41,689 nucleotides of DNA. Source: Chloroflexota bacterium (GTDB lineage Bacteria; Chloroflexota; Anaerolineae; Promineifilales; Promineifilaceae). Below are positions 27,401 to 34,327 of the stretch, piece by piece. The stretch spans positions 28,436 to 70,124 of the forward strand of contig JAGNBF010000029.1 of assembly GCA_018004935.1 (NCBI GenBank). The letters run 5' to 3'. The notes below the pieces were generated by a model. The model saw only the letters and a list, made by a program, of their open reading frames with translations, was not told the DNA's origin and made no database searches. A program made the translations under genes and the position numbers. Positions within the stretch are counted from its first letter, which is position 1, and each line of letters starts with the position of its first letter.

Positions 27401-28653
27401 TAAAGGTAAGCGGCAAGATCATCGGGGTGATCAATGCGGAAAGTGAAACAAAGAATTTTTTTACGACGCGGGATGTACGTTTTTTGATTACCCTGGCGGG
27501 TCAGGTCGCGGCCGCGATTGAACGTATTCAGATTCATCAACACCTGGCCGACCTGGTCGCTGAGCGTACCGGAGAATTACAAGAAGAACAAAATCGCCTG
27601 ACAACTATTCTCGATGGTGCAGGCGAAGGCATTTTCTTCACCGATGCCGAAGGCACCATCCTATACGTCAACCGGGCCGCCTTACAACTGACGGGTCTCC
27701 AAAGCCAGCAAGTTTTGGGTCAATATCTGCTCGGCATACCCCACCTCAAACTTGCCCCAGGCGTCCAAGAATCATTGCGGCAAGCCATTCGCCAGGGCAA
27801 ACATTGGAGCGGCGAGTTGGCCTTGCGAACCCAGGATGAACGTACCCTGGACATCCGTTTGACCCTATCACCCCTCTACAACACCGATTACAGCCTGACC
27901 GGGTTCGTAGGTATCGAATCAGATATCAGCCGTCTAAAGGAAGTAGAACGGCTCAAATCAGAGTTTATCAGCAACGTCTCACACGAATTACGTACCCCCC
28001 TGACCAACATCCTCACTTCAACCACCTTACTAGAACGGGGTAAACCAGAAAAACGTGCCCATTATCTCCAGGTACTGAGGGCTGAATCGAATCGTCTCAC
28101 CCGGCTGATCAATTCTTTATTGGATTTGAGTTGGTTGGAGACTAGTAGCGGGACGCTCTATCTACAAACAGTGGACCTGGGGCCTTTGTTGCGGACAATT
28201 ATGGAAGGGTTTCACTACCTGGCGCAGTCACGGCGCATTATGCTCTCATATTCGGCCCCACCGCTCTTGCCCCCAGTAATGGCCGATGCCAGTCAATTGG
28301 CCGTGGCGTTGCGCAATTTGTTAGAGAATGCATTTGCTTACACACTTGTGGAAGGTACTATCACCGTTGTTCTGGATATTCCCCCACCGTCCACACAGAT
28401 GCGCGTCCGCATCTGTGATGATGGGGTGGGGATTCCGTCGGATGAACTACCACGCGTGTTAGAACGGTTTTTCCGCGGCCGCGCTTCACTCACACTGGGC
28501 ATTCCCGGCACCGGTTTGGGATTGGCAGTCACCCGTTACATTATTGAACAACACAACGGCTGGATGGAAATTACCAGCCAGGAAGAGGTTGGCACCACCG
28601 TCGCCATCTGGCTCCCCCTGGCAGAACAAAACCCCGAACGAACTCCCCTCTGA
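24481..28653 (+). CDS. Six-GAF, PAS hybrid sensor histidine kinase
   Basis: A very large (1390 residues) soluble sensor kinase. By eye the order is: six GAF-type domains (about 30-180, 195-340, 360-515, 530-690, 700-855, 870-1015), a short coiled linker, PAS (about 1040-1150), HisKA with phosphoacceptor H1168 in S-H-E-L-R-T-P-L, and HATPase with N-box N-L-L-E-N-A, G1 D-D-G-V-G-I-P and the G-T-G-L-G-L box. No receiver domain or response regulator gene adjoins it, so its target is unknown. There is no membrane span. The repeated GAF units share phrases such as A-N-Q-A-A-I-A-I-E-N and suggest amplification within the gene. GAF ligands cannot be told; no conserved bilin cysteine was identified. 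Seven GCGGCCGC sites lie in it. Confidence 0.9.
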   Translation: MNSQLLAAATGLFHPLTPALKDLARHPSTSHTLNDLAYILAESLRVTSAYICDWNPQTGIVTILAEYLSPHANQAEQQSDLNQSYDMRQNSSDNGLWLDNGEVVIEHLHGESYRLNSHQHMTAFGGQSVLAVPLIINQRVVGFAELWESRERRDFTASDVQLCRTLIQQVELALENVSLLESQQQQLHLSQTLQEMGALLTTDFTLEQVYEHIFRLLERVIEYDGASIQLLDENGGLVPVAAAGMLTTEEILRLAPKVPAEVIQQRWGTHSAAAIPDTHNDPSWVRLPETSSIRSWVGAALNLKDRFIGLLDLVSLRQNSYDQAAADLLLVFANQAAIAIENVRLFAATRRQAQELSGLYETALVTGGIMDIHTLLARVFQQIYRLLKPDGFFVALYDEVPDELLFYEYREAGLLLKEIEESRRFPVEGLTGWIVRHRQPLFVRDLWYEHLPTEPIVNGQHSRSWLGVPLLVRERILGVISIQSFYPNAFTEADQRFMESLANQVAVAIENVRLFEAEARRRQEAELLGRMTAALTGSLELDDFLQQAVNLVAQQLPGVHNVTVTILEGDKQSMRPRVRWTMTPEYTLNPIGARILLADTYASQQAIQTCTLVLIEDLHQIPGQNASYLQMNLTAGLRSILYVPIVVHGQSVGILHVNVWHQVRQFRGEEIAFCQGMAYQIAVAYEITRLFAAERHQLHLARTLQQVGSLLTTRLSLDELYTQLFKLLQKVVDFDAAAIFLLNEAGQMNRAACFSHTGSLNQSGESIPFSRQLQTLWRDRPFVVTAELESYPTWRDMAPQEMQAWIGAALLVQGEFIGTLNVYSREKNAYSQTDGEVVASFANQAAIAILNTRLHEEIKQGANELTVLYQVAQLIVSIIDIDELLRRTTEFIAERLYPHVFGFLLLDEENQNLWLHPSYYGTPARSRQVPWSITEGVIGQVARTGQWHIVEDVELDPYYIQELPTTQSELVVPLKVSGKIIGVINAESETKNFFTTRDVRFLITLAGQVAAAIERIQIHQHLADLVAERTGELQEEQNRLTTILDGAGEGIFFTDAEGTILYVNRAALQLTGLQSQQVLGQYLLGIPHLKLAPGVQESLRQAIRQGKHWSGELALRTQDERTLDIRLTLSPLYNTDYSLTGFVGIESDISRLKEVERLKSEFISNVSHELRTPLTNILTSTTLLERGKPEKRAHYLQVLRAESNRLTRLINSLLDLSWLETSSGTLYLQTVDLGPLLRTIMEGFHYLAQSRRIMLSYSAPPLLPPVMADASQLAVALRNLLENAFAYTLVEGTITVVLDIPPPSTQMRVRICDDGVGIPSDELPRVLERFFRGRASLTLGIPGTGLGLAVTRYIIEQHNGWMEITSQEEVGTTVAIWLPLAEQNPERTPL

Positions 28654-28661
28654 TCAAACAA

Positions 28662-28845
28662 GCCTGCGGCAGATTGCCACAACGGTGAAACCCCTGTCGC
28701 TAACCTTCCGCAGGCCACAAACTTGACAAAACGGTTCTTGGGGAATTCAGAGGGTTGACACCAGATGTAGGGGCTGGCCTTGTGCCTGCCCCCGTGTGGG
28801 GCAACCACCAGGGTTGCCCGTACCCCACGAAACCCCAAAGAACCG
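28662..28845. terminator. Structured gap between convergent kinase and dnaN
   Basis: The 198 bp between the stops of the kinase gene and dnaN hold nested inverted repeats: GCCTGCGG (28662-28669) with CCGCAGGC (28708-28715); CGGTTCTTGGGG (28732-28743) with CCCCAAAGAACCG (28833-28845); and within it GGGCAACC (28799-28806) with GGTTGCCC (28812-28819). They probably end both transcripts, though no clean U-run follows. Confidence 0.5.
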
Positions 28846-28851
28846 ACAAAA

Positions 28852-29985
28852 CTAACGCCCAAACTGCATCGGCATGATAATGTGCAGAAACCCATCCTTA
28901 CCCACCGGCTTAATGACACCCGGCTCCATAGAGGTTGTGGTTTCCAACGCTACCTGCGGCGTATCAATTACTCCCAAAACCTCCGACATAAACCGTACAT
29001 TGAAGTTAATTTCAATGCTTGTGCCCTGCACACTGGCATCAATCTGGGCCATATTATCACCTGTCTCCGTGCTGGTGGCAGAAACAGTGGCATAACCGGG
29101 CATGATTTCATTGCCGGGTTCAATGCGGACGCGGGCGGTGTTGCTGGCTTCACGGGCAAAAATATCAGCCGTTTTACACGCCTTACGGAATTCGGCAGTT
29201 CCCAACACAGTGCGAGTGACATACCGACCCGGTACAACGGGCCGGAAATCAGGAAAGTTACCATCTACCAGTTGGGACACCAGTACCACGCTTTCCATAT
29301 CAAAAACGATTTGATTGCGGCCGCCGGGCATAGAAATATGCACCATTTCCAAATTATCGCTCATCACTCGGGCAACTTCATTGAGGGCACGAGCAGGAAT
29401 CACCACAGAGAAGGGGCGCTCAATCTGGTTTGCCAGTTCACCGGTACGCACAGATAAACGAAACCCATCCGTAGAGGCCATGGTGATCTGATTTTTGTCA
29501 AACTGGGTATGCACACCCGTTAACACGGGGCGTGCATCATCACTTGCGGCCGCGAAGGATACCTGCTGAATCATTTCCTTAAACAATGGGGCGGCAATAC
29601 TGATGCGATCATGACCATTGGCTTCCGGCACAATCGGGAATTCTTGATGATCAATCCCTTTGATATTGGCCTCCGTACGCGCACAAGCCAGATGAATCGT
29701 CTGTGTCGCCTTGTTTAACTCGATATCCACCCGTTCTGCGGGCAAAGAATTCACCAAATCACTGAATGTACGTGCCGGAATGGTGATCGCCCCATCTGTT
29801 TCCACCTTGGCGCCAATCCAGCAGGTAATCACAATTTCCAGGTTTGTGGCCGAGAGTTTCAGACGACCATCGTCTGTGGCTAGTAACACATTGGCCAGGA
29901 CTGGCAACGTGGAACGGGTACTCACAGCACGTCCCACAATACTCAAACCTTTAGCCAGATTTTCTTGCAGGCATGATAACCGCAT
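28852..29985 (-). CDS. dnaN: DNA polymerase III beta subunit (sliding clamp)
   Basis: Ring-shaped processivity clamp for DNA replication; two subunits make the ring. The 377-residue protein has the three-domain clamp pattern, with M-R-L-S-C-L-Q-E-N-L at the start, T-L-P-V-L-A-N-V-L near 26, T-D-G-F-R-L-S near 170 and the classic C-terminal I-I-M-P-M-Q. ATG at 29983-29985 is chosen over an upstream in-frame start because AGGAGAGA lies just before it and it gives the family N-terminus. dnaA is not nearby, so this is not evidence for the origin. A clear promoter sits about 135 bp upstream (30121-30150), and trmH is divergent. Two GCGGCCGC sites (29317, 29546). Confidence 0.95.
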   Translation of the reverse strand: MRLSCLQENLAKGLSIVGRAVSTRSTLPVLANVLLATDDGRLKLSATNLEIVITCWIGAKVETDGAITIPARTFSDLVNSLPAERVDIELNKATQTIHLACARTEANIKGIDHQEFPIVPEANGHDRISIAAPLFKEMIQQVSFAAASDDARPVLTGVHTQFDKNQITMASTDGFRLSVRTGELANQIERPFSVVIPARALNEVARVMSDNLEMVHISMPGGRNQIVFDMESVVLVSQLVDGNFPDFRPVVPGRYVTRTVLGTAEFRKACKTADIFAREASNTARVRIEPGNEIMPGYATVSATSTETGDNMAQIDASVQGTSIEINFNVRFMSEVLGVIDTPQVALETTTSMEPGVIKPVGKDGFLHIIMPMQFGR

Positions 29986-30120
29986 GATCTTCTCTCCTGA
30001 AATAATACTTATTGATATTTGATTGATTGGAAGAGTCACTTAACCACTGACCCGGTGAGGGCAACCAGGGCGATTCGACAAAAGTTTTGTTGTAATACCC
30101 CGCACATCCTGACTATTCAT

Positions 30121-30150
30121 AGTATACCTGAAACTGGCTCACTCTGACAA
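30121..30150 (-). promoter_or_regulatory. Sigma-70-type promoter for dnaN
   Basis: On the minus strand, -35 TTGTCA (complement of 30145-30150) and -10 TATACT (complement of 30121-30126) are separated by 18 bp, close to consensus. The start would be near 30114, giving an untranslated leader of about 130 bases before dnaN, long enough for leader control. An inverted-repeat element lies just upstream. Confidence 0.6.
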
Positions 30151-30203
30151 GAATCGGTTTGACCACCGGACGGACGGACGAACGGAACGCATATCATTAG
30201 AGT

Positions 30204-30289
30204 TTATCGGTCATAACCTTCCGAAGGTTTATGTCAACTGACTACTCAAAGGTACAAGCCTTCGGAAGGTTTCCAAATTTTACCGATAA
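30204..30289. repeat. Nested inverted repeat between dnaN and trmH
   Basis: The 381-bp gap 29986-30366 holds, besides the dnaN promoter, a two-layer inverted repeat. The outer arms are TTATCGGT (30204-30211) and ACCGATAA (30282-30289). The inner arms are AACCTTCCGAAGG (30215-30227) and CCTTCGGAAGGTT (30259-30271). Each inner arm is itself nearly palindromic, so each could bind a dimeric regulator. It lies upstream of the dnaN -35 and before trmH, so it could be an operator or a small mobile hairpin. A GGAC-rich stretch precedes it (30170-30188). Confidence 0.6.
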
Positions 30290-30366
30290 TGTCTATTCAA
30301 ATTGAGAATGGCCGGTTTTATTCGCAGGTGGGGGCGTAAACAGATAGACTAGAGGTTGATGGAGTA

Positions 30367-30906
30367 ATGATGACCATGAAGCCTCTTGTTGGAACACCCC
30401 TAAAACGATTTTTACGTGATTATAAACGGGACCAGGAACGGCAATATGACCTGGTGGCGCTGTTACAAAGTGTAGAATACCCGGCAAATGTGGGTTCTAT
30501 TTTTCGCCTGGCGGACGCGGCCGCGCTCTCGCAACTTATCTTAACGGGTATCACCCCCACCCCACCCCATGCCACCATTGAAAAAGTTGGCCGGGCCAAG
30601 AGCCTGCGCGTGCCCTGGCAATATGAGGCTGATGCCGCTACAGCCCTGACGATGCTAAAGGGGCAAGGGTATCACATTGTAGCTGTCGAATTAACAGAAG
30701 AAGCCGTACCTTATCACACCTACGTTTATCCCCAAAAAACATGCCTGGTGGTGGGACATGAAGATCATGGCATTACCAAGGCCACATTGGCGCACTGTGA
30801 TGACGCCGTTTTTTTGCCCATGTATGGTAAAGGTTTGTCGCTCAACGTGCATGTGGCCTTGAGTATCGTGGTTTACCACATTTTGCACACGAGCACACAG
30901 TTATAG
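30367..30906 (+). CDS. SpoU/TrmH-family RNA ribose methyltransferase
   Basis: A 179-residue SPOUT-class 2'-O-methyltransferase; it would methylate tRNA or rRNA ribose using SAM bound in a trefoil knot. The three family motifs are present: N41-V-G-S-I-F-R47; L-V-V-G-H-E-D-H-G (E132), where most members read G-S/N-E-x-x-G; and P-M-Y-G-K-G-L-S-L-N-V at 151-161. No N-terminal RNA-binding domain is present, as in minimal TrmH or TrmL forms, so the target is unclear. Three in-frame ATGs (30367, 30370, 30376) follow GGAG at 30361; the second has the best spacing, and the first is kept. It is divergent from dnaN. A perfect 17-bp stem-loop begins 19 bp after the stop. Confidence 0.88.
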   Translation: MMTMKPLVGTPLKRFLRDYKRDQERQYDLVALLQSVEYPANVGSIFRLADAAALSQLILTGITPTPPHATIEKVGRAKSLRVPWQYEADAATALTMLKGQGYHIVAVELTEEAVPYHTYVYPQKTCLVVGHEDHGITKATLAHCDDAVFLPMYGKGLSLNVHVALSIVVYHILHTSTQL

Positions 30907-30924
30907 AAGCAGAGAACTTTTTTC

Positions 30925-30962
30925 GGCGCAGTTTTGGGGGCGGACGCCCCCAAAACTGCGCC
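30925..30962. repeat. Perfect 17-bp stem-loop after trmH
   Basis: GGCGCAGTTTTGGGGGC (30925-30941) pairs perfectly with 30946-30962 around GGAC. The stem at 39478-39513, with loop GTCC, is the same element in the opposite orientation with three base changes kept paired. No U-run follows, so it is not a classical terminator for trmH, although its position fits. It lacks the CCGCCCCTGG block seen beside the others. Confidence 0.75.
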
Positions 30963-31088
30963 GGTGGGTTTCTCCCCTTCCCTCTGGGATCGTCGGGGGA
31001 TGGGTTTTCAGCCCAAATCTACCCAAGCTGTTGCCGCAAACAAAATATCACTTTATGACCGTTGCAATGTAACTCCCCCAGGAAACCA

Positions 31089-31124
31089 AACAGCCCCGAT
31101 CCAGGAGGGGAGATCGGGGCTGTT
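31089..31124. terminator. Probable terminator between trmH and the secreted protein gene
   Basis: AACAGCCCCGATC (31089-31101) pairs perfectly with GATCGGGGCTGTT (31112-31124), 10-nt loop, followed by GGTTTGTTTGG. The strong stem and T-rich tail fit an intrinsic terminator in the plus direction. The rest of the 406-bp gap 30907-31312 holds the stem-loop at 30925, nothing recognisable at 31125-31235, and a promoter near 31263. Confidence 0.65.
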
Positions 31125-31262
31125 GGTTTGTTTGGCGACTTCAGGGTAGAGGATAATCTCCTATTGTGAATCTAAGCTGAAACCAGTCTAAACATTTGCT
31201 GAGAAGAAACTCGGTGAACATATATAACCAATTACCGGTTCGTCACCGACCACGAACCCGTC

Positions 31263-31268
31263 TATAAT
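31263..31268 (+). promoter_or_regulatory. -10 element for the secreted protein operon
   Basis: A perfect TATAAT lies 45 bp before ATG 31313. A weak -35 (TTCGTC, 31239-31244) is spaced 18 bp upstream. GAGGTG at 31301-31306 serves as ribosome site. This promoter probably drives the three genes from 31313 to 36792. Confidence 0.45.
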
Positions 31269-31312
31269 CGCCCATATTGCTTGACAAGATTTACCTGTGT
31301 GAGGTGTTACCC

Positions 31313-32968
31313 ATGAGTATCCGGCGCAACTGGCGCGGCCGCGTGTTCTTTCTTCTCCTTCTCTCTCTCAGTTTATACCTGGTCCTGGTTTGGCAACATC
31401 AATTGCCCCCCCTATCCGCCCAATCTGAACAAACCATCACCAACCTGGACAAAACAACGCCCCATGCACCATCCAACTACAGTTACACCCCAAACGATCT
31501 GATAACAGGATCCACCACAAATTGCCGTATTGGGGCGGCCGTCTCCGGTGATCAGATTCCCTGGCTTTCTACCATTGGGGCTGGCTGGTACATTACCTTT
31601 GGCACAGGCACAACCATCGTCCCCGATGTCGAATTTGTACAACTCGTCAACATCTACCAGAACAAAGACGGCTCCGTTTATCTGCCCACCTACAGAGCCG
31701 TTCCCGCTATGACTGACAGCCAGTTAGGGGCCGCGGTAGACGCCAATCCAGGTAGTTTATGGATCATCGGCAACGAAATGGAGCGCATTGGACAAGGCGA
31801 GACGTTCCCCGAAATTTATGCCATTGCTTTCCATGATGTTGCCTACTTCATCAAACAACGTGACCCTTCGGCTAAAATCGCTTCCACCGCATTGGTAGAA
31901 GTGACCCCTGCCCGTCTGGCTTATCTGGAATTGGTCTGGGATTATTATTTTGCGACCTTTGGCGAACCCATGCCCGTAGATGTATGGACCTTCCATCTTT
32001 ACATCCTACCCGAAGTAAGACCGGATGGCACAACCCCCAACAACATTGCCAGCACCCCCCTGGGTGTTGGGCAACCACCGAATCCCCCTTTTAGCGATTG
32101 GCGGCGCGAAAGTGGCGGTAACGTAAACCTTTGCACCCAAGACAGCGTCTATTGTTATGCCGAACATACAGACATGATTGTTTTTGATGAACAAATTCGC
32201 GACATGCGGCAATGGATGAAAGATCATGGGCAACAAGACAAACCCCTTTTGCTGACAGAGTTTTCGGTTTTGTATCCCTACATCCAGGATCCTGGGGGAA
32301 CTTGTTTTGTACAAGATGAATATGGTCAATGTTTTACCCCCCAACGGGTAAGCGATTACTTACAAACAACATTTGATTATCTCAATGGCCCTGCCTCTGT
32401 AAGCGCTGACCTGGGTTATCCATCTGATGGCGGCCGCATGGTACAACAATGGCTTTGGTACAAACTATGGGTGAATGGTGCCGGTACAGCCAGTAACTTA
32501 TTGGTAGATGATTACGCCACCTATTCCCCCGGCGATCCTAACGCCCTTACCATCATTGGAGAGCGTTACCGTGACTACACCGCCGCCCACCCCCTACAAG
32601 CCAACCTCTTTCCCTACCAGGTAGGCTTCTCTGAAGTCAGTAACAGCGCCGTAGACATTCACGTTTCCGTGATGAATAACGGCAATACGGCTACCGCCAC
32701 CGGCATTACCGTCGGCGTCTATGCCGATCCGGATCACAACACGCTTATTGGTGTGGCCAATCTGGGGAGTGTGGATGGTTGTGCGCGACAGGAACTCACC
32801 GCCACTGTGCGTTGGGATAATCTGCCACCGGGTCAGCATACGTTTTACCTGGCAATTGATCCCGCCAATACCATCTCCGAAACAAACGAAGATGATAATT
32901 CTGTCACTGGCACCGTCATTATAAGTGGGCAAAAAATTTATCTACCACAACTAAGAACGGGGTATTAA
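31313..32968 (+). CDS. Secreted glycoside hydrolase-like protein with CARDB domain
   Basis: A 551-residue exported protein. The N-terminus has three arginines and then a long hydrophobic stretch (about 10-28), a signal peptide or anchor with possible cleavage after S-A-Q near residue 37. Residues about 65-400 look like a TIM-barrel glycosidase of the clan-A type: E155 in I-I-G-N-E-M-E is placed like an acid/base and E316 in L-L-L-T-E-F-S like the nucleophile. Residues about 440-545 fit a CARDB adhesion-type beta-sandwich, ending I-S-E-T-N-E-D-D-N-S. The substrate is unknown. It starts a run with the GT2 gene 9 bp downstream and the NACHT gene after that. ATG 31313 is preferred over in-frame TTG 31277 because of GAGGTG upstream. 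Confidence 0.78.
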   Translation: MSIRRNWRGRVFFLLLLSLSLYLVLVWQHQLPPLSAQSEQTITNLDKTTPHAPSNYSYTPNDLITGSTTNCRIGAAVSGDQIPWLSTIGAGWYITFGTGTTIVPDVEFVQLVNIYQNKDGSVYLPTYRAVPAMTDSQLGAAVDANPGSLWIIGNEMERIGQGETFPEIYAIAFHDVAYFIKQRDPSAKIASTALVEVTPARLAYLELVWDYYFATFGEPMPVDVWTFHLYILPEVRPDGTTPNNIASTPLGVGQPPNPPFSDWRRESGGNVNLCTQDSVYCYAEHTDMIVFDEQIRDMRQWMKDHGQQDKPLLLTEFSVLYPYIQDPGGTCFVQDEYGQCFTPQRVSDYLQTTFDYLNGPASVSADLGYPSDGGRMVQQWLWYKLWVNGAGTASNLLVDDYATYSPGDPNALTIIGERYRDYTAAHPLQANLFPYQVGFSEVSNSAVDIHVSVMNNGNTATATGITVGVYADPDHNTLIGVANLGSVDGCARQELTATVRWDNLPPGQHTFYLAIDPANTISETNEDDNSVTGTVIISGQKIYLPQLRTGY

Positions 32969-32977
32969 TTAATCATT

Positions 32978-34327
32978 ATGACCTCATTGTCCCAACCCCA
33001 GGTAACGCTCATTGTTTTAAATTGGAATGCCCGTGCCTTTTTAGAGCCTTGTTTGCGTTCACTCCTGGCCCAAACAGGGCCATCTTTCCAGGTCTGGTTG
33101 GTAGACAATGATTCCAGTGATGATTCCATCGCTCTTGTACAGGCAAATTTCCCTCAGGTACAGATATGGGCCAATCGGCAAAACCTGGGTTTTTCCGGGG
33201 GCAATAATATTGCCTTGCGTGAGGTGCAAACTCCCTACGCGGTTCTCCTTAACCCAGATATCGTCGCCGAACCTGACTGGCTAACTCAACTCCTCATTCC
33301 TTTGGAAAATGATCCGACGATTGGTATTGCCGGTTGCAAGTTGTTTTACCCCGATGGACGTTTGCAACATGCCGGGGGGTTTCTCCATCTGCCTCTGGGA
33401 TTGGCTGATCATTTTGGTTATCTGGCTCAAGACAGCGGGCAGTTTGAAACTGTCCAGGATGTACCTTATGTGATTGGGGCGGCGTTGGCAGTACGGCGTT
33501 CTGTATGGGAAACAGTTGGTCTGCTAGATGAAGGATTTTTCCTTTATTATGAAGATACGGATTGGTGCCAGCGCGTCCACCGGCAAGGCTGGCGGGTTGT
33601 GGTTGTACCGCAGGCGCGGCTGGTGCACCATGAATCGGTGTTGACGGAGAAGAATAGTCTGACTTATTTACGCAATTTCCACTACGGCCGCTGGCGTTAC
33701 TTGCTCAAACACCTGCCCCCAGAACAACTCCTAAACGAAACCATCCCCGCCGAAAAGGCGTGGCTGGCCTCTAAACCAGAACGTGAACAGCACGCGGCCG
33801 CGGCCGCGTATCACCACCTCGTTACCCATCTCGACGAAACCTGGGCGGCCCGGGTACGTGATGGCAACAACGCCATCTCTCCCACTCAAGATGAAGCCAT
33901 TACCGCCGCCCTCCACCACCTGCACCATCTGGCCTGGACTTCAGCCGCCTATACCCAACTTCACTCCTGGCAAACCCGGCTAGAACAAATCGCCACATGG
34001 TCCATTCCGGCCTTTCGCTCCCCCACACCCATCCTTGGCCCTCTGTTCAATATTCTACGCACTCTCTGGAGCTACCTGGACACCCGGCCCGCTCTAGAGC
34101 CAATCAGGCAACAACAAAGTCACCTTAACCAACAGATGGCCGCCATTACCACTGGCTATCTGCGCTACCTGGAAACCCGGCATAACCACTCTGAGGCTAA
34201 AACCAACCAACACGATCAATGGCACGATCAATTGCGTCACCTACGCCACCAATTGGCCCAGGCCCATGCTCATCTCGATAAATTGGAAGCTCATCTCCAA
34301 CAACTTGAACGACCCAGGCAACTCTAA
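32978..34327 (+). CDS. GT2-family glycosyltransferase with C-terminal helical extension
   Basis: A 449-residue protein. Residues 1-250 are a GT-A glycosyltransferase of the rhamnosyltransferase-like GT2 branch: V-D-N-D-S-S-D at 42-48, N-L-G-F-S-G-G-N-N at 69-77, L-N-P-D at 91-94 as the metal-binding D-x-D equivalent, and Y-Y-E-D-T-D-W at 190-196 with the likely catalytic acid. It would move a nucleotide-activated sugar onto a surface polysaccharide. The last 190 residues are unusual: an Ala/His-rich stretch holding two overlapping GCGGCCGC copies (33794-33807), then a possible coiled coil at about 375-445. The stop shares one base with the start of the NACHT gene (TAATG), so the proteins are probably made together and may interact. 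Confidence 0.87.
   Translation: MTSLSQPQVTLIVLNWNARAFLEPCLRSLLAQTGPSFQVWLVDNDSSDDSIALVQANFPQVQIWANRQNLGFSGGNNIALREVQTPYAVLLNPDIVAEPDWLTQLLIPLENDPTIGIAGCKLFYPDGRLQHAGGFLHLPLGLADHFGYLAQDSGQFETVQDVPYVIGAALAVRRSVWETVGLLDEGFFLYYEDTDWCQRVHRQGWRVVVVPQARLVHHESVLTEKNSLTYLRNFHYGRWRYLLKHLPPEQLLNETIPAEKAWLASKPEREQHAAAAAYHHLVTHLDETWAARVRDGNNAISPTQDEAITAALHHLHHLAWTSAAYTQLHSWQTRLEQIATWSIPAFRSPTPILGPLFNILRTLWSYLDTRPALEPIRQQQSHLNQQMAAITTGYLRYLETRHNHSEAKTNQHDQWHDQLRHLRHQLAQAHAHLDKLEAHLQQLERPRQL

Noticed and set aside
28852-30289. Replication origin near dnaN
   Set aside because: No DnaA boxes of the TTATCCACA type, no AT-rich unwinding stretch and no dnaA gene were seen; dnaN alone is not enough.
31280-31285. 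TTGACA as a -35 element
   Set aside because: It lies after the TATAAT and only 28 bp before the start codon, leaving no room for a -10 and leader.
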